Origin: Cyclobacterium sp. 1_MG-2023
GTDB lineage: Bacteria; Bacteroidota; Bacteroidia; Cytophagales; Cyclobacteriaceae
Assembly: GCF_030546805.1 (NCBI RefSeq)
Contig: NZ_JAUOPC010000006.1
Location: 310,001 to 374,000, forward strand
DNA length: 64,000 nt
Reading direction: 5' to 3'
Shown here: piece after piece, positions 48,163 through 57,691 of the stretch
Layout: each line of letters begins with the position of its first letter
Position numbering within the stretch: the first letter of the stretch is position 1
Notes under the pieces: model-generated
What the model was told of the DNA's origin: nothing
Databases searched by the model: none
What the model saw: only the letters and a program-made list of their open reading frames with translations
Translations under genes and position numbers: made by a program

Positions 48163-48639
48163 TTATCTCTTAACGGTAAAAGCAGCCACCATTCCTGAAG
48201 TAACGATGCCCATAATTGGTGCACCTAGAATACTTTGAATCATATAACTTTTAAAATTAAAGTAATCACTGGCCTCTTGTTTGGTCATTTTACCTGAATC
48301 TACAGCATAGGCAATGACATTTTCAAAATAGTCAGGCGTGATGATCGAAAGTGTAATCCATTGGGTAAGTGGGGTGAGGATAGTGACTACCAGTGTTATC
48401 AACAAACCTGTTTTGACTCCCTGCCAATAGGTCATTTTGCCTGCATAGTAAACCTTTCTTTTTTCCAATAAGCCTAATACATAGATGATAATTGCCGGGA
48501 TGGCAATAAAATTTGTATAAGTCGCATGATGGGCAATGTAGGTATCATGCAAGCCTACAGAGCGTTCGATAAACATCCAAATCAGGCCCATAAAGGCAAA
48601 GATTAATCCCCACTTAATTTCAATGAGATACTTTTTCAT
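48163..48639 (-). CDS. DUF4199 integral membrane protein
   Basis: The 158-residue protein has four predicted helices (IKWGLIFAFMGLIWMFIER, FIAIPAIIIYVLGLLEKRK, GLLITLVVTILTPLTQWITL, SILGAPIMGIVTSGMVAAF) and the inter-helix segment GKMTYWQGVKTG, a pattern of the Bacteroidota DUF4199 family. It starts 12 bp after the VOC gene, so the two are likely cotranscribed. Function is unknown. Confidence 0.88.
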   Translation of the reverse strand: MKKYLIEIKWGLIFAFMGLIWMFIERSVGLHDTYIAHHATYTNFIAIPAIIIYVLGLLEKRKVYYAGKMTYWQGVKTGLLITLVVTILTPLTQWITLSIITPDYFENVIAYAVDSGKMTKQEASDYFNFKSYMIQSILGAPIMGIVTSGMVAAFTVKR

Positions 48640-48651
48640 TGCTTATATTTT

Positions 48652-49038
48652 TTACATTGAATACAATCCAAAGGTATTTCCTTCGGTATCCATACCTATA
48701 GCACAATAGCCATGTTCCCCAATTTGAAATTTAGGCTGAATTACTTGTCCACCTGCAGCGGCTATTCTTCCTTGTTCTACCGCACAGTCTTCACAAGAAA
48801 AATATACCAGTGTACCTCCGGTTCCAGGCTTCATCTCACTTGATTTCACCAATGCACCGGAAGCATTGATACCTCCATCTACATAGGGGAAGCAAACCAT
48901 TCTTAGGTCTCCGGCTCCTTCAGGTACCTTCATGTCTTCCAAGGCTTGCTCTAATACTTGGCTATAAAATTTCTTTGCACGGTCCATATCCTCGACATAG
49001 ATTTCAAACCAGTTTACGGGATTTACTTTTGAGTTCAT
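48652..49038 (-). CDS. VOC family protein (glyoxalase/extradiol dioxygenase fold)
   Basis: The 128-residue protein is a two-module VOC fold: NPVNWFEIYVEDMDRAKKFY at the start, GTLVYFSCEDCAVEQGRIAA in the second module and the terminal AIGMDTEGNTFGLYSM. This is the YdcA/PhnB-like type found as single-domain proteins; the metal ligands are not all evident. It precedes the DUF4199 gene in a small operon. Substrate unknown. Confidence 0.88.
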   Translation of the reverse strand: MNSKVNPVNWFEIYVEDMDRAKKFYSQVLEQALEDMKVPEGAGDLRMVCFPYVDGGINASGALVKSSEMKPGTGGTLVYFSCEDCAVEQGRIAAAGGQVIQPKFQIGEHGYCAIGMDTEGNTFGLYSM

Positions 49039-49220
49039 AGGTTGTTTATTTGGTTAAAGTTGATAATCTAAGTGATTGTGAATAATATCTTTGGTTCGAA
49101 GACTTTGACTTTTTTACATGAATTCTAAATTTTTAAAGACTATAAAAGAGTCCATTAGCTCCCACTGAGCATACTGAAATAAATGATAGGCGCTTCAAGC
49201 TTCCGACGGTCGGAGAGCTC

Positions 49221-50243
49221 TTACCAATGCACATATATTTTACCCATACTTTTACCTGATTCCAGAGAAGTATGGGCCTCAGCTAAATTTTCTATAGCAT
49301 ATTTTCCACCTACTACTGGAGCTATTTTTTTATTTTCATACAGCTTGATAAGTTCTTTTAAGCAAGTGCCAATTACTTCCACCTTATGGTCTGCAAAACG
49401 CAACATATTCACCCCGATAACTGCTTGTGCCTTCATCATCATGAAAAGTGGGCTTATAAAACCGGTTTTTAATAAAAAGGAAAGGTCATTGATCAGGTTA
49501 TCCTTTTGGCCACTTCTGGCGGCACCACCAAAACAAAAGAGTTTGCCTCCATACGTCAGTAGTTTTAAATCTTTTTTAAAACTTTTTCCGGCTACGGCAT
49601 TGAATACATGATCTACGGCTCTATCACCAAAATTTTTGATAATCCAATCCATATAATCTGTCTCCTTATAATTGATGGGGTAATCTACCTTTAAAGTTCT
49701 CAGGTAGTCCATTTTCTCATTGGAACTGCATAGACCAATTACTTTTACCCCCTTTAATTGACACAGCTGGGTAAGTGCAGTACCTACTCCTCCGGCACAG
49801 GCATGAATCAAGGCAATTTCCCCCTTACGCACTTGTTGGAAGTAATGGCTCATATAGTATGCCGTGCAATACTGGGTGGCCAATGCACAGGCTTCTCCAC
49901 CTGAAATTTCATCCGAAATTATCCCCAAAGCTTTGTAGTCTGCCAAGGCCTCAGATGCATATCCACCAAATCGAGTAAATGCCACCACTCGCTTTCCTTT
50001 CAAAGGTAAAGGTACTCGGTCACCAACTTTTTTTACTTTACCTACGACTTCATATCCTGGTACAAAAGGAAGTTCAGGAGCCTCTTTATACAGTCCGTTT
50101 CTTGCCATCACATCAGCATAATTCAAACCAAAGCCTTCGACCTCAATTTGCACCTCATGTTCCTGAGGATTAGGAGAAGGGGCTTCTTGAATTTGGAATG
50201 CCTTGTTTGCAGGTCCGTATTCAACAATTGTTGCCTGTTTCAT
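49221..50243 (-). CDS. Zinc-free MDR-family NADPH:quinone reductase-like oxidoreductase
   Basis: The 340-residue protein is a medium-chain dehydrogenase/reductase of the quinone reductase or VAT-1 type. Landmarks are the GroES-like start with GFGLNYADVMARNGLYKEAP and FVPGYEVVGKV, the Rossmann motif HACAGGVGTALTQLC, DHVFNAVAGKSFKKDLKLL and the C-terminal YAIENLAEAHTSLESGKSMG. The structural zinc cysteines of alcohol dehydrogenases are absent. The start at 50243 (MKQATIVEYG) is preferred over the upstream in-frame ATG at 50270. Substrate unknown. Confidence 0.9.
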   Translation of the reverse strand: MKQATIVEYGPANKAFQIQEAPSPNPQEHEVQIEVEGFGLNYADVMARNGLYKEAPELPFVPGYEVVGKVKKVGDRVPLPLKGKRVVAFTRFGGYASEALADYKALGIISDEISGGEACALATQYCTAYYMSHYFQQVRKGEIALIHACAGGVGTALTQLCQLKGVKVIGLCSSNEKMDYLRTLKVDYPINYKETDYMDWIIKNFGDRAVDHVFNAVAGKSFKKDLKLLTYGGKLFCFGGAARSGQKDNLINDLSFLLKTGFISPLFMMMKAQAVIGVNMLRFADHKVEVIGTCLKELIKLYENKKIAPVVGGKYAIENLAEAHTSLESGKSMGKIYVHW

Positions 50244-50439
50244 TTCACATAGAAATCTTGTCAACATCAATATACAATGTTTTCTTGAAATGACGGGAAC
50301 TGTAGGAGTTAGAAATAGCCTTTGACCATTAAGGAGGGATTATGGTGGGCTGTAAATTTTTCTGTTGGACAAGAGAGAAAAAACTGTTGATTAATAAGTT
50401 TTATTGAATATTTTTAACCTTTACAAAAACCACTAACAA

Positions 50440-51660
50440 ATGAAAAATAATTTTAACCGTAGAAAATTTTTACAGTATACAGGCATGGCAGGATCTGCTG
50501 CCTTATTGGCCGGGAAAGCATTTTCCAACCCATATAGACCGGAAAAGGAGGATGAGATAGGCCTTTCTAAATGGGAATTGGAGACTCCTTCTTTGTGTTT
50601 GGATTTGGACATTATGGAAGAAAACCTCAAAAAGGTGCATAAGAATCTCGAGGGTACAGGTATTGGCGTAAGGCCGCATACCAAAACACACAAATGTCCT
50701 GCCCTTGCAAAACTTCAAATGGAAGCCGGAGCGGTGGGTGTTTGTACTGCTAAACTAGCAGAATCGCAGGTGATGCTTGAAAATGGCATTTCACAGGTGC
50801 TTATGACCGGAGTGAATATCAGTAAGCCGAAAATCAGGAAGGCCATGCAATTGCGTAAAGCGCATAATGGATTTATTCAGGCTGTAGACAACAAGCAAAA
50901 TGCCCGGGACTTACAGGATGCTGCCAAGGAGGCGGGAGTTATCGCTGACGTGGTGGTCGACTTGGATGTGATCCGAAGATCGGGTGTACCTACCGGTTTA
51001 CCAGCGCTTGAATTGGCCCAATTGGTGGATCAACTTCCAAATTTAACTTTTAAGGGGATTTTGGCTTATGATGGTGGAGCGCAGCATATAAAAGGGTTCC
51101 AAAAGAGAAAAGAAAGAACCATTCAAACTTTTGGTCCTGTATCAGAGACCTATGCCATGATGGAAAAAGCCGGTTTGAATATGGAGATTTTTAGCGGAGC
51201 AGGTACAGGAACCTATAATATGATGGGTGAGGTACCTGGTTTTACAGATGTTCAGGTAGGTAGTTATTTGTTTATGGATACCCAATACATGGCCATTGGT
51301 AGTGAGCGCAATGAAAGTTTGTACGATGATTTTGATCCGGCACTTACAGTCCTGGCAACTGTGATCAATACCAATCATTCCAACAGGCTAATAACTGATT
51401 CAGGAGCCAAAGCTTTAACCATTAATAAGCCCAGTGGCATAGTGATTGGTGAAACGGGTTTTAATTATAATGCCGGTTCGGATGAATACGGAACGGTTAC
51501 CTTCGAAAGCTCCAATAAATCGTATAAAACCGGGGATATTTTGGAAGTTATTGTTCCTCACTGTGATCCCGTAGTGAATTTATATGATCGTATATATGGT
51601 ATCCGAAAAGGAAAAGTAGCAAGCATTTTGCCTATTTTAGGAAGGGGTCAATCGCGGTAA
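50440..51660 (+). CDS. Exported D-threonine aldolase/DSD1-family PLP enzyme
   Basis: The 406-residue protein has the alanine-racemase-type PLP barrel of the D-threonine aldolase and D-serine dehydratase (DSD1) family. The PLP lysine is Lys82 in RPHTKTHK, and the C-terminal metal site is in VIVPHCDPVVNLYDRIYG (His and Cys). Uncommonly it begins with a Tat signal, MKNNFNRRKFLQYTGMAGSA, so it is probably folded with its cofactor and exported. Family enzymes split beta-hydroxy-D-amino acids to glycine plus aldehyde or dehydrate D-serine. It is a lone gene; periplasmic D-amino-acid use is an inference. Confidence 0.9.
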   Translation: MKNNFNRRKFLQYTGMAGSAALLAGKAFSNPYRPEKEDEIGLSKWELETPSLCLDLDIMEENLKKVHKNLEGTGIGVRPHTKTHKCPALAKLQMEAGAVGVCTAKLAESQVMLENGISQVLMTGVNISKPKIRKAMQLRKAHNGFIQAVDNKQNARDLQDAAKEAGVIADVVVDLDVIRRSGVPTGLPALELAQLVDQLPNLTFKGILAYDGGAQHIKGFQKRKERTIQTFGPVSETYAMMEKAGLNMEIFSGAGTGTYNMMGEVPGFTDVQVGSYLFMDTQYMAIGSERNESLYDDFDPALTVLATVINTNHSNRLITDSGAKALTINKPSGIVIGETGFNYNAGSDEYGTVTFESSNKSYKTGDILEVIVPHCDPVVNLYDRIYGIRKGKVASILPILGRGQSR

Positions 51661-51829
51661 TTTGTAAGGATTGTTTTGCCTTTATGATATTAGTAAAACC
51701 TTTAATCGTTTGGGTTAAAGTATAGAGAGCAGCTTAATCTAGGTATGGCTTGTATTTAACTTTAATAGTAAAGTACAGGTCATGCCTTAATAGCCATTAA
51801 AGGTTTCCTATGGGCCAAAAACCTATGGT

Positions 51830-53059
51830 TTAGCCATTACTCAGGTTTTTATTTTGAGGCTCCGCTTCTTTAGCCTTGATTTCTTCCGCTTTGCCATTTT
51901 TTGGTTTAGAGGTCAACATGCCAAGCATCATGGCAAGGGAAGTAAAAATGATTACCTGAATGATCAGTGAGTCATTGATTATGGGAATGGACATGGTTAG
52001 CGGTACACTCAAATACAATAGAATAGTTACCAAACCTCTTGGAGAAATAAACATCAAAGGCAAAAGGTTAATTTTAAATATTTTTAAAATTAATGCCCTC
52101 AACAGAAAAATACCTGCAGTGATTGAAACAGACCATATAAGGGTTTCTGTATTGATAAGTTCATTGGTTTCAATCAAGAATCCAAACACTAGAAAGAATA
52201 AGGTCCGAATCAAGAAAGTAAGCTCCATGGTGAGCTCTTTAAACTTTTTAATTTCTTTTTTAAAACTTTTTGTATGTAGTTTTTTTACGAAAACGCTTTG
52301 TTTGAGCTGGTTAAGGTTACCTATAAACAAGCCAAAAAGAAGGATAAATATTAAAGCAGGTAAATGGTAAAGTTCTGAGACTGCAAAGATCAATACAATC
52401 ATTAAAATAATAGGAGCGAATTTTACCGGATGTTTGATGCGGCTTAACAAAAAGGCCAGCATAATGGTAGCAAAAAAAGTAACGATTAAAATCATGACTA
52501 TCTCCCCAAAGAATAGGCCTAGGGTTTTGACGTTCATGATTTTCTTTTCCAATAAAAAATTAAAAAGGAGCACCCCAAAAATATCAGAAACGCTGCTTTC
52601 ATACGTTACAAATTCACGGTTTACCGCTCTTAAGTTTTGTACGGAAGGGATGGCAATAGCACTACTTATAATAGCGAAAGGTATGGCGTTGAGTAAAGCA
52701 GATTTAAATGCCACATCAGTGAAAAACTGTATGGCGTAGGCCAAGCTGAAACTTATTATAATAACTGGAATAATAGCAATCAAAACTGTTTTTCCTACAA
52801 AAGACAACTTTGAAGTATCAAAATCCAGTTCAAGGGCACCTTCTAATACGATCAGTACCAAACCGATGGTGCCAAGAAAAGGCAATACGGTGGTTAGATC
52901 CGGAATATCCAAATCAAAAAAGCCAGCGGCTTGATTTGCTGCCCAGCCCATAGCGAATAACAAAATCACTGGCGGGATTTTTGTTCTTGCTGATGTGATG
53001 TCAAAAAAATATGCAAAGAGCATTAAAGCACAAAGCACAATAATTATGGGTAGGGTCAT
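51830..53059 (-). CDS. Cation:proton antiporter, CPA family
   Basis: The 409-residue membrane protein has 11-13 helices and looks like a CPA-type Na+/H+ or K+/H+ antiporter: TKIPPVILLFAMGWAANQAA, FLGTIGLVLIVLEGALELDF, FAIISSAIAIPSVQNLRAVN, YESSVSDIFGVLLFNFL and ALIFILLFGLFIGNLNQLKQ. The E-S-x-x-x-D motif (YESSVSD) is kept, but the usual T/S-D-P ion-site motif is replaced by SSAIAIPS, so ion coupling may differ. A charged, lysine-rich tail follows the last helix. The start at 53059 is 200 bp from the divergent exported protein. Confidence 0.85.
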   Translation of the reverse strand: MTLPIIIVLCALMLFAYFFDITSARTKIPPVILLFAMGWAANQAAGFFDLDIPDLTTVLPFLGTIGLVLIVLEGALELDFDTSKLSFVGKTVLIAIIPVIIISFSLAYAIQFFTDVAFKSALLNAIPFAIISSAIAIPSVQNLRAVNREFVTYESSVSDIFGVLLFNFLLEKKIMNVKTLGLFFGEIVMILIVTFFATIMLAFLLSRIKHPVKFAPIILMIVLIFAVSELYHLPALIFILLFGLFIGNLNQLKQSVFVKKLHTKSFKKEIKKFKELTMELTFLIRTLFFLVFGFLIETNELINTETLIWSVSITAGIFLLRALILKIFKINLLPLMFISPRGLVTILLYLSVPLTMSIPIINDSLIIQVIIFTSLAMMLGMLTSKPKNGKAEEIKAKEAEPQNKNLSNG

Positions 53060-53258
53060 AGATAGGTGGTTTAGGTTTAGGGGGTTTTCTCCATTAATAT
53101 TTATTCAAACTCCTCTATTCCTCATTTATTTAAAGCATGCCAAACATAAATTTACAATAAAGTCTGTCAAGTTAAAAGTTTACCTTTTATTAAAGCTTAA
53201 ATTTTTATTAATTACAAGTGGTTCTTTAAAAACAATAAATTACCTTCCCAACCGTCTT

Positions 53259-55541
53259 ATGAAACTTATATTCGCAGTAATCTTTTCTGTTTGTGTACTA
53301 TTTCAATATCCGGTTTTTGCCCAAAACTCCCTGCCCATAGGCACTCACCCACCTGCCCTAACCTTTGACCATTTTCCCAACAGGAGCTTTGCCTTTGTAT
53401 GGAGGAACTGGAACCTTGTGAGCCCTGAAAAATTGGCAGAAACCATACACTGTAAGCCTGCGGACATTATTATGCTTGCACAGCTTATGGGCTTGGAGGA
53501 TCAAAAGTTGCTTCCGGAGAAATTTCAAGACCAAATTTATATAAGTTTATTGCGGAGAAATTGGCATTTATTGCCTTATGATCAATTGCTTACCCTGCTG
53601 GACATGGATAGGGAAAGGCTTGAATTTGCATTAAAGGAAGATGATTTTTTATTCTATAAATTTGGGAACCTCAAACCGGCCTGCCCTGAGCTGCGATTTA
53701 CAAATCCCACTGCGGAGGAGGTAAAAAAAGCAATGGCCATAAAAGAACTTATCCAGCCGATCATTGAAAAAAATAATACAGTAGAATCAGAGGAGCTTTT
53801 TGAATTTATAGAGGCACTGAAAACCTTTGATGAGGAAGAAATTTTTATCGAGAAAGATTCGTTAAAAGAGGATCAACTTCGTTTTATTTATTCTTATTTT
53901 GGAATTTTTGGTGACCCTTTGATGGACGAAGAAAATGATCCCTTTCCCAATGGGTTATTGCAAAAACTAGCTCTAAAGGGTGTAAATGGAGTGTGGATGC
54001 ATGTAGTTCTCGGTCAACTGGCACCTCAGGGGGAGGAGTTTCCGGAATTTGGAGAAGACAGTGAAATTCGCCTGAAGAATTTACAAAAGATAGCCCAGCG
54101 GGCCAAAAAATTTGGAATAGATATCTACCTCTATATGAACGAACCTCGGGCACAGCCTATGGCTTTTTTTGATCACCGTCCAGAAATGGCCGGAGTAAAA
54201 AAAGATGGTTTTGCTACCATGTGTACGAGTGACGAGCAGGTAAGAAATTGGATGGAAAAATCGCTTACCCATGTTTTTACCGAAGTTCCTGAATTGGGAG
54301 GAGTTTTTACCATCACAGCTTCAGAAAACCTTACCAATTGTGCTTCTCATGGAGGGAAAGACCAGTGTCCTCGATGCAGTAAGCGACCTTATGAAGACAT
54401 CATAGCAGAAGTAAACCGTACCATTGGAAATGGAGTACATGCTGCCAAACCAGAGGCAAAAGTTATCGCTTGGGACTGGGGATGGAATGGACATGGCATG
54501 GCAAGAGAAGTGATCGATAAATTGCCAGAAGATGTATGGTTGATGTCTGTTAGTGAATGGGCCAAGCCTATTGAAAGAGGAGGGGTTTCCAATACAGTAG
54601 GAGAATATTCAATATCTGCTGTAGGGCCTGGTCCTAGGGCCAAATCACATTGGAGTGGGGCAAAAAAGAACCTGCTAAAAACAGTAGCCAAAGTACAATT
54701 TAACAATACCTGGGAGTTGTCTGCCATCCCATGGCTACCTGTCATGGACTTGGTTGCTGAACATGCAGCAAATTTGGCACAAATGGATATAGATGGAGTG
54801 ATGTTAAGCTGGACTTTAGGATCCTATCCTTCGCCCAACCTAGAGGTAGCGAAAAAATTCTCCGATAATCCGGATGCGACAGAGGAAGAAGTGTTGAATG
54901 CCCTGGCCCTTGAAAGATATGGAAGAACCGCTGTTCCCTATGTAAGAAATGCTTGGACTACATTCAGTACAGCTTTTAAAGAATATCCCTATGATATTCG
55001 GGTGGTTTATTCTGCTCCTCAACAATATGGGCCATCCAATTTATTGTTCCTGAAACCCACAGGTTATCGGGCAACCATGGTTGGTTTTCCTTATGATGAC
55101 TTGAAAGGCTGGGCCGGGCCCTATCCCCCTGAAACCCTGATCTCCCAATTTGAAAAAATGGCCCATCAGTGGAAAAGAGGGCTTAAATTTCTGGAAGGAG
55201 CTATTTTAGTTACGAAAGAGGAGGCAACAAAAAGACTATTGGAAGAAGACCTTAACCTGGCCAAGGCTGCCTACCTTCATTTTCAGTCGGTTGGGCAACA
55301 GGGTCGCTTTATTATGGCAAGAGACATTTGGCTTGAAAGCCAAAAAACCGATACAGTACTTAGAGATCAGGTGAAAGAAATTTTAGAGCAAGAAAAACAA
55401 ACGGCGATTGACCTGCTTGAAGTATCAAGCAAGGATTCCAGAATAGGATTTGAGGCCTCCAACCAGTATTACTATGTACCTCAAGATTTATTGGAGAAAG
55501 TTATCAACTGTCAATTTTTGATCGATGAACTTGATAAATAG
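53259..55541 (+). CDS. Exported TIM-barrel protein of unknown function, glycoside-hydrolase-like
   Basis: The 760-residue protein has a signal peptide (MKLIFAVIFSVCVLFQYPVF, cleavage near FAQ) and no family that I can name with certainty. The middle resembles glycoside-hydrolase or GH20/DUF4838-type barrels: IYLYMNEPRAQPMAFFDHRP, GGVFTITASENLTNCASHGG, KVIAWDWGWNGHGMAREVID, FNNTWELSAIPWLPVMDLVA and GVMLSWTLGSYPSPN. Two Cys pairs (NCASHGGKDQCPRC) could bind a metal or form disulfides. The frame also opens far upstream at 52995, inside the antisense antiporter gene, but the signal peptide fixes the start at 53259. It may act on carbohydrate, though no operon partner supports this. Confidence 0.7.
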   Translation: MKLIFAVIFSVCVLFQYPVFAQNSLPIGTHPPALTFDHFPNRSFAFVWRNWNLVSPEKLAETIHCKPADIIMLAQLMGLEDQKLLPEKFQDQIYISLLRRNWHLLPYDQLLTLLDMDRERLEFALKEDDFLFYKFGNLKPACPELRFTNPTAEEVKKAMAIKELIQPIIEKNNTVESEELFEFIEALKTFDEEEIFIEKDSLKEDQLRFIYSYFGIFGDPLMDEENDPFPNGLLQKLALKGVNGVWMHVVLGQLAPQGEEFPEFGEDSEIRLKNLQKIAQRAKKFGIDIYLYMNEPRAQPMAFFDHRPEMAGVKKDGFATMCTSDEQVRNWMEKSLTHVFTEVPELGGVFTITASENLTNCASHGGKDQCPRCSKRPYEDIIAEVNRTIGNGVHAAKPEAKVIAWDWGWNGHGMAREVIDKLPEDVWLMSVSEWAKPIERGGVSNTVGEYSISAVGPGPRAKSHWSGAKKNLLKTVAKVQFNNTWELSAIPWLPVMDLVAEHAANLAQMDIDGVMLSWTLGSYPSPNLEVAKKFSDNPDATEEEVLNALALERYGRTAVPYVRNAWTTFSTAFKEYPYDIRVVYSAPQQYGPSNLLFLKPTGYRATMVGFPYDDLKGWAGPYPPETLISQFEKMAHQWKRGLKFLEGAILVTKEEATKRLLEEDLNLAKAAYLHFQSVGQQGRFIMARDIWLESQKTDTVLRDQVKEILEQEKQTAIDLLEVSSKDSRIGFEASNQYYYVPQDLLEKVINCQFLIDELDK

Positions 55542-55822
55542 GCTATTTGAAAAATCCAAAAAGCATTAACAGTAAACATTATCAATGGCTAAGAGGCTAC
55601 CAACTACTATTCCTTCTTCATATAAGATTTGACAGCCCTGTTTTTTTACTTTCCTCTCAAAGCAAGCCTGCCCTGAGGAACGAAGTATCAGGAGAATAAA
55701 TGAACGGAGGAATTAATGTCAAAAATATTTCTAAACCATTGAATAGAGGGTTGACCTACATCATCTTGCTACAATATCCTATAAGTCCCATTTAAAAGTT
55801 TCATGTATGTATCAGATTGAAA

Positions 55823-57691
55823 TTATTCAATGACAAGATTCTTACTTCTGGGATACTTGACCTCATACTTCAATTCCAGCGCCTTTGTAGCTGAAGGAGC
55901 CAATTCGAAATCCCATTTGATTTCACCGGTTTTAGTATCATGTTTCCCCCCGGAAAGACTTTGTACTGTTACTTCTATTTCTTCTAAGGTAGAAACAGGC
56001 ACCTGATCTAAAACAACCATTGATATAGGCTGGCTCTTATTGTTTTTAATGGTGGTTTTCCACATCCTGCTTGATGTCTTTTTGTTTCCTAAGAAAGATT
56101 TCTCGGTAAAGTCCTTTTCTTTTTCCCTCTTTACAGTCACCATTTTATCTCTTCCTAGGGAAATTTCTAGGGTATCAGAAGCGTAGCCTACATCCAGCAG
56201 GCTTTTACCTACAAAGGTTTGTTCAAAAAAGACATTGGCCTCTCCTTCTAATAGTTGGTATTGTTCCCAGTTAGTAATCCCAGCAATCAGGTAAGCCGTG
56301 TTATTGACCTTCGGGACAGCAAAGTATTGATAAAAAGCAGGCAATTCATAGGTGACCATATCCACAGTATAATTTTTACTGTCTGATTGAATGGAATAGG
56401 GGGTGGTAATTTCGAAGGTAACGGCCGTTTGGTTTTCAACTTGTGCCATTGGAATGGGTTGACTTTGCATGGCTTGAGCTTCATCAGCGTCAAATTTTAC
56501 CTCTTGCCTTTCAGCCATACCTTTCATCCGTTTACTAATTCCATAAGCAGTAACGGCTACCTCATTCAGTGCAACCTTATCCTCTCTCATTACCACATTC
56601 ATAACATCTGCGGTAATTGGCAGGGTTTGCGAAACATACCCAACAAATGAATAAGTTAATTGGCTGGCACGGTTAGGCAAGGTGATACTGTAATTACCCC
56701 CAAAATCTGAAGTGGCACCAATGGTTGTTCCGGACACAACGATGGTCACACCGGGTAGACCATTTCCCTCTGGGTCCATAACTTTTCCTGCCACGCTTCC
56801 TGTCCTTTGGCTATAACTGGGAGGGGCAGTATTGTAATTGAGCAAGTAGGGTCGTAGTTCGGGGGCAACACCGGAGACACTAGGCTCCGCTGAAGAAAAG
56901 GTAAGTTTCACATTCTCCCAATCTACTTTAGTGTCCTGTCTGAGATTGGCCTTATAATGCAAGCTAACCGGACTATTAATATCTTTGGCTCGAATGTCAT
57001 AGGAAGGAAACCAGCCAGCATTGTCAACAAGGTAGGACAGCTCGAAAGAAAAGCTACCGGATACTTTAGCATCTACTCTTACCAATACCTCGCCTGAAGC
57101 AAACTCTTTTTCACCAGCTAGAGAATTGATTTGACTCTGAAGGTTGTTTTTCTCTTCAAGTAATTTCTTAATGGTACTGTTCCTTTCTATGGTTTGCAGT
57201 TTTAAGGCAGTGAGTTGATTGCCATAATATTCAGCCGCTTGTTTAAGGGTGGTTACATTTAGGGTTTCGTTTTTACCTCCTATGAGCCGATTGGTTTGGA
57301 GAAAAATGATTTCCTCTTGGGCAATGGACAAATAAGTGTTTTCCAATTCAATTTTTTCATTGACCTGTTCAAGGGCTTTTTCCAGCTTAAGGAGAGATGC
57401 CGATTTTTCTGATTGATTCAGAAAGTTTTGTTGGTGATTTATGCCCAATACAGTCAATTCACCATCGGCTTTAAGTTGTATGCTTTTGGGAGCTATAAAA
57501 GGAGAGAGGTGGGTGAATTTGACAATGGATTCCCCTTTTGGCAATGTGACTGTTTCCTTGCGGAGTATCTGGGCCCCTTTTAAAAAGACGGTGGCTTCCT
57601 CCACCTTGGATTGGACTTCTTTCTCAGGGCTTACTTGAGCGATGGATTGATGAAAAATTAGGAGCAAGAAAAGGGAGGATAAGATTTTCAT
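55823..57691 (-). CDS. MuiA-like protein (DUF4140/DUF4139) with embedded SusC-type regulatory domain
   Basis: The 622-residue protein has a signal peptide (MKILSSLFLLLIFHQSIAQ), an N-terminal DUF4140 region (VEEATVFLKGAQILRKETVT), a coiled coil (about 90-200), the first part of DUF4139 (SFSFELSYLVDNAGWFPSYD, VDWENVKLTFSSAEPSVSG) and its end (NTAYLIAGITNWEQYQLLEG, VKREKEKDFTEKSFLG, WDFELAPSATKALELKYEVK). Between these, about residues 298-382, sits a carboxypeptidase-regulatory-like domain (GSVAGKVMDPEGNGLPGVTI) followed by NEVAVTAYGISK, the module found at the front of SusC proteins. MuiA-like proteins are of unclear function; the embedded domain is seen directly. The ATG at 57691 is preferred over a longer frame at 57727. 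Confidence 0.85.
   Translation of the reverse strand: MKILSSLFLLLIFHQSIAQVSPEKEVQSKVEEATVFLKGAQILRKETVTLPKGESIVKFTHLSPFIAPKSIQLKADGELTVLGINHQQNFLNQSEKSASLLKLEKALEQVNEKIELENTYLSIAQEEIIFLQTNRLIGGKNETLNVTTLKQAAEYYGNQLTALKLQTIERNSTIKKLLEEKNNLQSQINSLAGEKEFASGEVLVRVDAKVSGSFSFELSYLVDNAGWFPSYDIRAKDINSPVSLHYKANLRQDTKVDWENVKLTFSSAEPSVSGVAPELRPYLLNYNTAPPSYSQRTGSVAGKVMDPEGNGLPGVTIVVSGTTIGATSDFGGNYSITLPNRASQLTYSFVGYVSQTLPITADVMNVVMREDKVALNEVAVTAYGISKRMKGMAERQEVKFDADEAQAMQSQPIPMAQVENQTAVTFEITTPYSIQSDSKNYTVDMVTYELPAFYQYFAVPKVNNTAYLIAGITNWEQYQLLEGEANVFFEQTFVGKSLLDVGYASDTLEISLGRDKMVTVKREKEKDFTEKSFLGNKKTSSRMWKTTIKNNKSQPISMVVLDQVPVSTLEEIEVTVQSLSGGKHDTKTGEIKWDFELAPSATKALELKYEVKYPRSKNLVIE

Noticed and set aside
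52995-53258. Upstream part of the 848-codon frame over the antiporter gene
   Set aside because: It overlaps the antisense antiporter start and opens at a non-ATG codon, while a typical signal peptide begins at 53259.
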